Shown here piece after piece: positions 44,394-51,882 of a stretch of DNA of 64,000 bases. Within the stretch, counting starts at the first letter, position 1. Each line of letters begins with the position of its first letter. Below the pieces are notes generated by a model, which worked only from the letters and a program-made list of their open reading frames with translations, was not told the DNA's origin and did not search any database. Source of the stretch: Phycisphaerales bacterium (GTDB taxonomy: Bacteria > Planctomycetota > Phycisphaerae > Tepidisphaerales > Tepidisphaeraceae); the NCBI GenBank assembly GCA_020853095.1, contig JADYZN010000014.1, positions 1-64,000 on the forward strand. The letters run 5' to 3'. The translations under genes were made by a program, and so were the position numbers.

Positions 44394-44461
44394 GCCGTCA
44401 TTGAAACCGAAACAGGGGATGGGGCTTTACAAATCGGACGTTTGCGGAAACCATCACCGGC

Positions 44462-45781
44462 ATGAATTCGACACCAAATCCCAAGGAACAATCCCATTGG
44501 CGCGCGGGGCTTGCATCGGTGGACATTACGCCGCCGGAACCGATCTGGCAGGCGGGATGGGGCAATCGCACCCAGCCGTCGATCGGCGTGACGACACCCA
44601 TCTTCGCCAAGGCGCTGGCGCTCAAACACCAGGATGAGCCGGTCTCGATCCTGCTCAGCAGCGACCTGATGGCCTACAGCGTCGAGTTTGTCGATGAAGT
44701 GGTCGCGACGGCCAAAAAGCGGTTCGGCATCGATCGCGCCCGGCTTATTCTATGCGCCTCGCACAATCACAGCGCGCCGGTCACGACCAACGTGCTGCCG
44801 TTGTATTACGAGTTCACACCCCAGCAGTACGACGTGATTCAACGTTACAGCGACACCCTGCACGACAAGTTTGTCGAGGCCATCGGCCGGGCGATTGAGA
44901 ATCTCGCCCCCGCGACGCTGGAATTCGGCAACAACATGGCGGGTTTCGCAATCAATCGCCGCCGGTCGCGGCCGGATGGGCGGGCGTGGGCGAACGTGGT
45001 CGATCAGGATGTGCCGGTGCTGTGCGTGCGCGACTTGGAGGGCAAAGTGAAGGGGATCGCGTTTGGTTATGCCTGTCACACCACCACCGTGCAGGATGAC
45101 ACCATCAATGGCGATTACGCGGGGTTCGCGCAGGAGGAACTGGAAAAACTCTACCCGGGCGCGGTGGCGCTGTTCATCAACGGTTGCGGCGGGGATCAGG
45201 GTCCGCACCCGCGGTTTAAGACCGAACTCGGCCGGACGTATGGGCATCTTCTGGCGACCGCGGTGGATGATCTGATCAAGCGGAGGATGTGCCCGCCGGC
45301 GACGCCCGTGCATGGCCCGCTGAACGCGGCGGCCGGCGTGGCGACGTTGCGGTTTCAAAAACCGCCGACACTGGCGGAATATGAGGCGATGCTGCCTGGA
45401 CGATCCGCGCAGTATTTGCGCGAGGTTCAGCACCAGATCGACCTGCTCAAGGCCGGCAAGCCGCAAATCAGCGAATATCCCTATTCGATGCAGGTCTGGC
45501 GTTTTGGCAGCGGCCAGACGTTCATCATCATGTCCAGCGAAGTGGTGATCGATTACCAGATCAAATTCAAGCAGAAATACGGCGTCGATTCGACCTGGGT
45601 GCTGGCGTACGCCAACGAACACATCGCCTACATTCCATCGCGTCGGGTGCTGGAGGAAGGCGGGTATGAAGGAACCCTCGGCATGTTGGAATGCGGATTC
45701 CCATCCCCCTTCACCGACGACATTGAATCGTCCATCACTCGCACCGTCGAACAACTTTGGAAACAGGCCGAACCGAAATGA
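44462..45781 (+). CDS. Neutral/alkaline ceramidase N-terminal domain protein
   Basis: The 439-aa protein starts with WRAGLASVDITPPEPIWQAGWGNRTQP. It has LCASHNHSAP and GYACHTTTVQDDTINGDYAGFAQ, matching the zinc-dependent ceramidase-like N-terminal domain (amidase on N-acyl compounds). It lacks a signal peptide and the C-terminal Ig-like domain of secreted ceramidases. In this setting an N-acyl sugar or other amide may be the substrate; that is inference. Its stop overlaps the next start (ATGA). Confidence 0.8.
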   Translation: MNSTPNPKEQSHWRAGLASVDITPPEPIWQAGWGNRTQPSIGVTTPIFAKALALKHQDEPVSILLSSDLMAYSVEFVDEVVATAKKRFGIDRARLILCASHNHSAPVTTNVLPLYYEFTPQQYDVIQRYSDTLHDKFVEAIGRAIENLAPATLEFGNNMAGFAINRRRSRPDGRAWANVVDQDVPVLCVRDLEGKVKGIAFGYACHTTTVQDDTINGDYAGFAQEELEKLYPGAVALFINGCGGDQGPHPRFKTELGRTYGHLLATAVDDLIKRRMCPPATPVHGPLNAAAGVATLRFQKPPTLAEYEAMLPGRSAQYLREVQHQIDLLKAGKPQISEYPYSMQVWRFGSGQTFIIMSSEVVIDYQIKFKQKYGVDSTWVLAYANEHIAYIPSRRVLEEGGYEGTLGMLECGFPSPFTDDIESSITRTVEQLWKQAEPK

Positions 45782-46980
45782 AACTCAACGGCAAAAAAGT
45801 TTATCTGAATTCTCCCGGCAACGGCACGCTGGTTTACGGCATTTCGTTTTACGTCCGGGCGGCCGGTTTGGAAAAAATGCGCACGCGGATGCTCGAGACC
45901 CGCAGCGACCTGTTTGACAACAACGATGTGGCTTGGTCGGCCGACAACGGGCAAAGCTGGACCCAATGGAAGGACATCCCCTGCAATTTCAAAGAGCCGC
46001 AGGGGATGCGCCGGCTCTGGACGACGCCGGGGTTTGTCGATCCGGTGCGCGACCGCCTGATCAGCATCGTGCTCGAAGGAACGTTGCCCAACGACAATCC
46101 GGAAGATGGGATGAAGAACTATTTTCTTCGCTATCGCATCTCCGAGGATGGCGGCCGGACCAGCGTGACCGATCAGATCATCGTCCAGCCGGGATACACC
46201 CCCGATCACCCCTTTGAATGCATCTGGGTGGGTAAAAATTCGATCATGATCGGCGACATGGGCAGCCGCCCGATCCGCACGCGGCAGGGAACGATCCTCG
46301 TGCCGGTGCAAACAAGCCCCATCGGTCCCGATGGGGAATATTACAACCCCGGCGGCGGCTATACGTTCCACGAATCGGCCGTGCTGATCGGCCGCTGGAT
46401 CGACGACCGCCGAATCGACTGGACCTTGTCCGATCGCATCCAGATCGATCCCCGCCGATCCACCCGCGGCGCGGTTGAACCCACCATCATCGAAATGCCC
46501 GATGGACGCATTTTGATGGTCATTCGCGGCAGCAACGGCGGCAGCAAAGACACCGACCACCAGATTCCAAGCTATCGCTGGATGTGTATCAGCGACGATG
46601 GCGGCCAAACCTGGAGCACACCCCAACCCTGGACCGACATGGATGGACATGCGTTTTTCTCCCCCAGCAGTTGTTCGCAACTTCTGGCCCATTCCAACGG
46701 CCGGATTTACTGGCTGGGCAACATCAGCCCGACCAATTGCCAGGCCAATTCACCGCGATACCCCTTCATCATCGCCGAGGTGGATGCCAGGTCCCTTCGA
46801 CTGAAAACCAGTTCACTGCTGGTGGTCGATGACCGCGCGCCGGATGAAGACCTTTCAATGACGCTTTCCAATTTCATAGCCCACGAGGATCGACAAACCG
46901 GCGAAATCATCCTGCACATGAGCCGGTTTTTTCCTGACAAATGGTTCGGCAACGCCTATGAATACCGCATCGGCGTTTGA
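45778..46980 (+). CDS. Second sialidase-like BNR/Asp-box protein
   Basis: This 400-aa protein has Asp boxes SADNGQSWT, SEDGGRTSV and SDDGGQTWS and many Trp, typical of six-bladed sialidase-fold propellers. It is translationally coupled to the ceramidase-like gene (4-bp overlap). It lacks a signal peptide, like the other genes of the set. ATG 45778 is decided by the overlap and the MKLNGKKVYLNSPGNG start. Confidence 0.8.
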   Translation: MKLNGKKVYLNSPGNGTLVYGISFYVRAAGLEKMRTRMLETRSDLFDNNDVAWSADNGQSWTQWKDIPCNFKEPQGMRRLWTTPGFVDPVRDRLISIVLEGTLPNDNPEDGMKNYFLRYRISEDGGRTSVTDQIIVQPGYTPDHPFECIWVGKNSIMIGDMGSRPIRTRQGTILVPVQTSPIGPDGEYYNPGGGYTFHESAVLIGRWIDDRRIDWTLSDRIQIDPRRSTRGAVEPTIIEMPDGRILMVIRGSNGGSKDTDHQIPSYRWMCISDDGGQTWSTPQPWTDMDGHAFFSPSSCSQLLAHSNGRIYWLGNISPTNCQANSPRYPFIIAEVDARSLRLKTSSLLVVDDRAPDEDLSMTLSNFIAHEDRQTGEIILHMSRFFPDKWFGNAYEYRIGV

Positions 46981-47023
46981 TCTGATTGCGGTAAGTCCAT
47001 GTTTTGAAACGAGTTATGTAAAC

Positions 47024-47052
47024 TTGTTTTGCATGTGATCTTGGGCTAAACT
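47024..47052 (+). promoter_or_regulatory. Candidate promoter of aroF
   Basis: TTGTTT (47024-47029) and TAAACT (47047-47052) are 17 bp apart, about 34 nt before the TTG start of aroF. The match is moderate. Confidence 0.35.
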
Positions 47053-47085
47053 ACGGGACTTTACCGGCCGTAGCAGGAGTTTCCC

Positions 47086-48141
47086 TTGATTATTGTAATG
47101 AACCCCGAGGTTTCCCAGCAGTCGATTGACCGGGTGGTGGAGACGATCGAGCGCATGGGGTTTAAGGCCCATCTGTCGCGTGGACAGTTCCGCACTGTGA
47201 TCGGGGCGGTGGGGGAAGAGGGTTCGCTGGATCAGAACCATCTGGCTTCGTTGGACGGCGTTGAAAAAGTCGTTCCGATCATGAAGCCCTACAAGCTGGC
47301 CAGCCGCGATTTTCATGAAGATGACAGCGTCATCGAGGTCGGCGGCGGAAGCGTCCCCAAGGTCAAGATCGGCGGCGTTCACGCCGTCTGCATCGCCGGG
47401 CCGTGTGCGGTCGAAAACGAGGGGATGCTGAACAAGATCGCCCGCCAGGTCCGCGATGGCGGGGCGACGATCCTTCGTGGCGGGGCGTTCAAGCCGCGCA
47501 CCAGCCCATATTCCTTCCAGGGTCACGGCGAAGAGGCGCTCAAATGGATGCGGGCGTGCGGTGATGAGCTGGAGATGCCCATCTGCACCGAGGTGATGGA
47601 CACCCGGCAGGTGGAATTGATCGAGCGATACACCGATTCGTTCCAGATCGGCGCCCGCAACATGCAGAACTTCGATCTGCTCCGCGAGGTGGGCAAAACC
47701 CGCAAACCGGTCCTGCTCAAGCGGGGGCTGGCGGCCACGGTCAAGGATTGGCTCCTGTCGGCCGAGTACGTTCTGAGCCAGGGCAATCGCGGCGTGATCC
47801 TGTGCGAACGGGGGATTAAAACCTTTGAAGACAGCATCCGATATTCGCTGGATGTCACCAGCATTCCGGTGGCGCGGCAATTGTCCCACCTGCCGATCAT
47901 CATTGATCCTTCGCACGCCGCCGGCAAACGCGATTTCGTGCCGGCCATCGCGGCGGCGGGGATGGCCGCCGGGGCGCATGGGGCGATCATCGAGGTGCAT
48001 TACTGCCCCAGCGAAGCCCAGTGCGATGGGCCGCAGGCTCTTTTGCCGGAAGTATTCACCGAGCTGATGGGCCAGTTGAGGCAGATCGCGGCGATTTTCA
48101 ACAAACAATTTGCCGGGTCGGCCGTGCCGGCCGGGGCATAA
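47086..48141 (+). CDS. aroF: 3-deoxy-7-phosphoheptulonate synthase (DAHP synthase, type I beta)
   Basis: It joins PEP and erythrose 4-phosphate, the first step of aromatic synthesis. An N-terminal ferredoxin-like regulatory domain (residues 1-85) precedes the barrel (AGPCAVENEGML, RGGAFKPRTSPYSFQG, IDPSHAAGKR). It starts at TTG 47086, with AGGAG six bases upstream. The 351-aa length fits the AroA-beta group. It is followed by tpiA after 12 bp. Confidence 0.95.
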   Translation: MIIVMNPEVSQQSIDRVVETIERMGFKAHLSRGQFRTVIGAVGEEGSLDQNHLASLDGVEKVVPIMKPYKLASRDFHEDDSVIEVGGGSVPKVKIGGVHAVCIAGPCAVENEGMLNKIARQVRDGGATILRGGAFKPRTSPYSFQGHGEEALKWMRACGDELEMPICTEVMDTRQVELIERYTDSFQIGARNMQNFDLLREVGKTRKPVLLKRGLAATVKDWLLSAEYVLSQGNRGVILCERGIKTFEDSIRYSLDVTSIPVARQLSHLPIIIDPSHAAGKRDFVPAIAAAGMAAGAHGAIIEVHYCPSEAQCDGPQALLPEVFTELMGQLRQIAAIFNKQFAGSAVPAGA

Positions 48142-48153
48142 AGGAACAGATTC

Positions 48154-48900
48154 ATGGCGAGAACACCATTTGTCGCGGGCAACTGGAAGATGAACACCAA
48201 CAAGGCCTCGGCCATCGAACTGGCCAAGGCCGTCGCCAAAGGAGCGCCGGCCGGCGTGCAGGTGGGCGTGGCCGCGCCGTTTGTTTATCTCGATGCGGTG
48301 GGGCAGGCGCTGGCGGGATCAAAAGTGCAGTTGGGGGCACAGGATGCCTATTTCGAGAAAAGCGGAGCCTTCACGGGCGAAATCTCGGTGGAGATGCTCA
48401 AGGACCTTGGGGTTTCATTCTGCCTGGTCGGCCACAGTGAACGCCGGCACGTGCTGGGTGAATCATCCGAACTGGTCAGCCAGAAAGCCCATGCGGTCGT
48501 GGCCGGCGGGTTGACGTTGATTCATTGCGTAGGCGAAAAACTGGAACAGCGGGATGCCGGGCACACCTTGAACGTGGTGCAGGGCCAGCTTGAGGAGTTG
48601 CGCGGCGGCGTGGACGATCCCAATCGACTGGTGATCGCCTACGAGCCGGTCTGGGCGATCGGCACCGGCCGCAACGCCACCGACCAGCAGGCCCAGGAGG
48701 TTCATGCCTACATCCGCCAGGCGATGGGCCGGTTGTGGAACGCGGACTTTGCCGACCGCGTACGCATTCAATATGGCGGCAGCATGAAGCCGGACAACGC
48801 CGCCGGCCTGATGGCGCAACCGGACGTGGACGGCGGGTTGATCGGCGGGGCTTCATTGAAGGGCGAATCCTTCCTTGCGATTGTGAACGCGGCGAAATAG
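48154..48900 (+). CDS. tpiA: Triosephosphate isomerase
   Basis: It interconverts dihydroxyacetone phosphate and glyceraldehyde 3-phosphate. FVAGNWKMN holds the catalytic Asn and Lys. VGHSERR holds the His, AYEPVWAIGTGR the Glu, and GGSMKPDNA the phosphate-binding loop. The length is 248 aa with AAGGA before the ATG. It lies between aroF and secG. Confidence 0.97.
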   Translation: MARTPFVAGNWKMNTNKASAIELAKAVAKGAPAGVQVGVAAPFVYLDAVGQALAGSKVQLGAQDAYFEKSGAFTGEISVEMLKDLGVSFCLVGHSERRHVLGESSELVSQKAHAVVAGGLTLIHCVGEKLEQRDAGHTLNVVQGQLEELRGGVDDPNRLVIAYEPVWAIGTGRNATDQQAQEVHAYIRQAMGRLWNADFADRVRIQYGGSMKPDNAAGLMAQPDVDGGLIGGASLKGESFLAIVNAAK

Positions 48901-48916
48901 CGGCGACGGAGCGAAT

Positions 48917-49231
48917 ATGTCGACTTTCTTTCTCTGGTTTTTCTTCGTGCTGTTCATCCTGGTGTCGGTGCTGATGGTGCTCATCGTGCTGATCCAGAAA
49001 GGACGGGGCGGCGGGCTGTCCAGCGCCTTTGGCGGATCGGGCGGCAACACGGCCTTCGGTTCCAAAACCGGCGACGTACTGACGTGGGCGACCAGCATCA
49101 TCTTCGGCATCTTCCTGCTGCTGGCGATGGTTCTGAACCTGCTGACCAACAACACGCGCACCATCCCCGCCAACTCAGCCGCGCCTCCCGTTCAACAACC
49201 GGCCCCGCAGGCCCCGGCCGCGCCCCAATAA
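48917..49231 (+). CDS. secG: Protein-export membrane protein SecG
   Basis: This 104-aa protein has two membrane helices (about residues 4-25 and 55-75) around the conserved IVLIQKGRGGGLSSAFGGSGG loop. The Pro/Ala-rich tail is longer than needed for SecG function. It assists SecYE protein export and sits in the usual tpiA-secG order. Confidence 0.93.
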   Translation: MSTFFLWFFFVLFILVSVLMVLIVLIQKGRGGGLSSAFGGSGGNTAFGSKTGDVLTWATSIIFGIFLLLAMVLNLLTNNTRTIPANSAAPPVQQPAPQAPAAPQ

Positions 49232-49255
49232 CCCCGCGCCAGAAAGTTTTCCCCG

Positions 49256-50137
49256 ATGATCGTCAGCATGACTGGTTTTGGAGACGCCACCGCCGAATGC
49301 GATGGGACGCATTACGCGGTCGAAATCCGTTCCCTGAACAATCGATTTTTCAAACCCGTCATCAAATTGCCCGAAAATGTCAGCGGTTTGGAACCCGAAC
49401 TGGAATCCAACCTGCGAGAGCGTCTGGGACGGGGGTCCATCACCTACATCCTGAAGATGCGGATGGACAGCGCCGAAGCGGCGTACCACATTAACACGCC
49501 CGCGCTGAAGGCGTATTTGTCGCAGCTTCAGGAGGTCAAAGGGCTGGACCGGCTGGTCCACATCGACCTCGCCGGCCTGATGGCCCTGCCGGGCGTCTGT
49601 CAGGAACCGCGCGATGAGAGCGATGAGATCGACCGGCACGGCCCGACCATCCGCCGGATCACCGATCAGGCGATCGTCAAGTTGCAGGCCATGCGCGACC
49701 GCGAGGGGCAGGCGCTGTTCAGCGATCTGATGAAACACGCCGACGTGATCCGAACGCACCTGTCGCAGATCGAACAGCGGGCGCCGTTCGTGATTGACGA
49801 CTATCACCGCAAACTCTCGCAGCGGGTCAACCAGCTTTTGAGCAAGGCGGAATTGCAGGTCAATCAGGCGGATTTGCTCAAGGAGGTCGCGGTATTCGCC
49901 GAACGGGCGGACATCAGCGAGGAGATTCAGCGGCTCAACAGCCATCTCGATGCGTTTGAGAACGCCTGCCGGACGGGCGAACACGCCGGCCGCAAGCTGG
50001 ATTTCATCACACAGGAAATGCTGCGCGAGGCGAACACCATCGCCAGCAAAGCTAACGACGCCCAGATCGCCCGGCACATCGTCGAGATCAAAGGCTCGAT
50101 CGACCGGCTCAAGGAACAGGTGCAGAACGTCGAGTGA
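49256..50137 (+). CDS. YicC family endoribonuclease
   Basis: This 293-aa protein starts MIVSMTGFGDATAE and has VEIRSLNNRFFKP. It ends with LDFITQEMLREANTIASKAN and EIKGSIDRLKEQVQNVE, the YicC-like N-terminal domain and DUF1732 C-terminal region. YicC proteins cut RNA. It is followed 12 bp later by gmk, a widespread pairing. Confidence 0.93.
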   Translation: MIVSMTGFGDATAECDGTHYAVEIRSLNNRFFKPVIKLPENVSGLEPELESNLRERLGRGSITYILKMRMDSAEAAYHINTPALKAYLSQLQEVKGLDRLVHIDLAGLMALPGVCQEPRDESDEIDRHGPTIRRITDQAIVKLQAMRDREGQALFSDLMKHADVIRTHLSQIEQRAPFVIDDYHRKLSQRVNQLLSKAELQVNQADLLKEVAVFAERADISEEIQRLNSHLDAFENACRTGEHAGRKLDFITQEMLREANTIASKANDAQIARHIVEIKGSIDRLKEQVQNVE

Positions 50138-50149
50138 TTCCGATTTGTC

Positions 50150-50740
50150 ATGTCACAGGAACCCAACCATCCCGGTTTGTTGATCGTTCTGTGCGGCCCG
50201 TCGGGGGTCGGCAAGAGCACCATCTCGCGACAACTGGCCGAGTCGATGCACGTCTGGTACACCGTCAGCGCCACCACCCGCACCAAACGGCCAGGGGATG
50301 ACAACGGCAAAATTTACGACCACATCTCCAGGGATGAGTTTTTTCGCCGGCTCGATGCGGATGAATTTCTGGAATACGCCCAGGTCTATGGCGATTATTA
50401 CGGCACGCCCAAGCATCCAGCGCTGGATCACCTGTCGGCGGGGCGGGATGTGCTGCTGGAAATCGACGTGCAGGGGGCGTTGCAGGTGCGGTTTGCCTAT
50501 CCGCGGGCGCTATTGGTGTTCATTTTACCGCCGGATGAGCCTACACTATTGAAGCGGCTGAACGACCGCGGCCGGGATTCGGCCGAAGACATCAACAAGC
50601 GATTTCGGGCGGCCAGGCGCGAAATCCAGATGGCCAAGGGCAGCCGGGCCTTTGATTACATGGTGATCAACGACCGCCTCGAAGCGGCGGTGGAAGAAAT
50701 TATCAAGATCGTCAAACACCGCCGATCGGGCGGCATCTAA
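50150..50740 (+). CDS. gmk: Guanylate kinase
   Basis: It makes GDP from GMP and ATP. The P-loop GPSGVGKSTI lies near residue 15. TTRTKRPGDDNGK is the GMP-binding part, and DVQGALQVR and the later arginine-rich segment complete the fold. The length is 196 aa. It belongs to the yicC-gmk-rpoZ-coa set. Confidence 0.96.
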   Translation: MSQEPNHPGLLIVLCGPSGVGKSTISRQLAESMHVWYTVSATTRTKRPGDDNGKIYDHISRDEFFRRLDADEFLEYAQVYGDYYGTPKHPALDHLSAGRDVLLEIDVQGALQVRFAYPRALLVFILPPDEPTLLKRLNDRGRDSAEDINKRFRAARREIQMAKGSRAFDYMVINDRLEAAVEEIIKIVKHRRSGGI

Positions 50741-50759
50741 CCTTCATTTGAGGACAGCG

Positions 50760-50984
50760 ATGATTGAAGCATTGAAAAGCGATGAGATCGTGAACAAGGT
50801 CGGCGGCCGGTTCAAACTGACCGCCCTGATCCAGAAACGCGCCCTGGAACTGATGAACGGCGCCCGTCCACTGGTCGAGCACGACAATTTGACGGACCTG
50901 GAGATCGTCGTGCAGGAAATCCTGCAAGACAAGATCGCCATCGATTACGAGGCCAGCGGCCTGATCACGCCCGGACAAAAGTAA
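50760..50984 (+). CDS. rpoZ: RNA polymerase omega subunit
   Basis: This 74-aa protein starts MIEALKSDEIVNKVGGRFKLTALIQKR, typical of omega, which helps beta' fold and assemble. ATG 50760 is chosen with GAGGA six bases upstream; an upstream in-frame TTG is less likely. Standing between gmk and the coa gene is usual. Confidence 0.85.
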   Translation: MIEALKSDEIVNKVGGRFKLTALIQKRALELMNGARPLVEHDNLTDLEIVVQEILQDKIAIDYEASGLITPGQK

Positions 50985-51044
50985 TTCAATCGCGGCGTCC
51001 GCGCGGGATGACGTTGTTCGGCCAAGGGTACGGGGGAGGAAAGA

Positions 51045-51677
51045 ATGGCCAACATGTCCAATGCTGAAGATAAATCGGCTTGCCAAGGCTCGTTCGAGGG
51101 CCGCGAGATCGTCGTCGGCGTCTGCGGCGGAATCGCGGCCTACAAAGTGGCGGATGTGGTCTCCAAACTGGTGCAGGGTGGGGCGGGGGTGACGGTCTGC
51201 ATGACCGCCGAGGCGCAACGGTTCATCACGCCGTTGACGCTGGAGACGTTGTCGGGCCGGCCGGTGCGAACACAGATGTTCGATCTGATGGACTCCTCCG
51301 ACCCGCAGCACATCGGGTTGACCGAACGGGCGGATTTGCTCCTGGTGGCCCCGGCGACGGCGCACAATCTGGCCAAGGCCGCGCATGGGTTGTGCGATGA
51401 CCTGATCAGCCTGCTGATCTGCGCCGCGGCCTGCCCGGTCTTGTTCGCGCCGGCGATGAACAATCGCATGTGGGAAAACCCGATCACCCGCCAGAATGTC
51501 AAAAGATTGCGGGATGCGGGGCATTTTTTCGTCGGCCCGGAAGATGGCTGGCTGGCCTGTCGAAACGTCGGCCCGGGCCGGATGAGCGAACCCAAGACGA
51601 TTCTTGAGGCGATCTCAGGAATGCTGGCCGAACGCGGGCCGGCGACCCCTGCGAACCTTCCGGCCGATCCATCGTAA
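51045..51677 (+). CDS. coaC: Phosphopantothenoylcysteine decarboxylase (CoaC-type flavoprotein)
   Basis: This 210-aa flavoprotein decarboxylates phosphopantothenoylcysteine in CoA synthesis. GVCGGIAAYKVADVV is the flavin site, VAPATAHNLAKAAHG contains the domain's conserved Asn, and FAPAMNNRMWENP follows. Only the decarboxylase half is present. The ligase (CoaB) domain usually fused in bacteria is absent from the frame and from the window. GGGAGGA precedes the ATG. Confidence 0.88.
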   Translation: MANMSNAEDKSACQGSFEGREIVVGVCGGIAAYKVADVVSKLVQGGAGVTVCMTAEAQRFITPLTLETLSGRPVRTQMFDLMDSSDPQHIGLTERADLLLVAPATAHNLAKAAHGLCDDLISLLICAAACPVLFAPAMNNRMWENPITRQNVKRLRDAGHFFVGPEDGWLACRNVGPGRMSEPKTILEAISGMLAERGPATPANLPADPS

Positions 51678-51882
51678 AATTTCCATAATCGGAACGTGGG
51701 AAAACACTTGCGTTTGCCTTTGGCGGATGTAGGATGTTTATCGGACGCTCAGGGCGCCCTGGGATGGGCGCTTTGATTTGGGCAGGTTTGATCCTGTTTT
51801 CGAGCCAAGGATGGCGTCGAAACGGGCGTGCTGGCCAGGATGGCCGGGCGAATCACGTTGGCGGGGGAAAGGCACGGATGCC

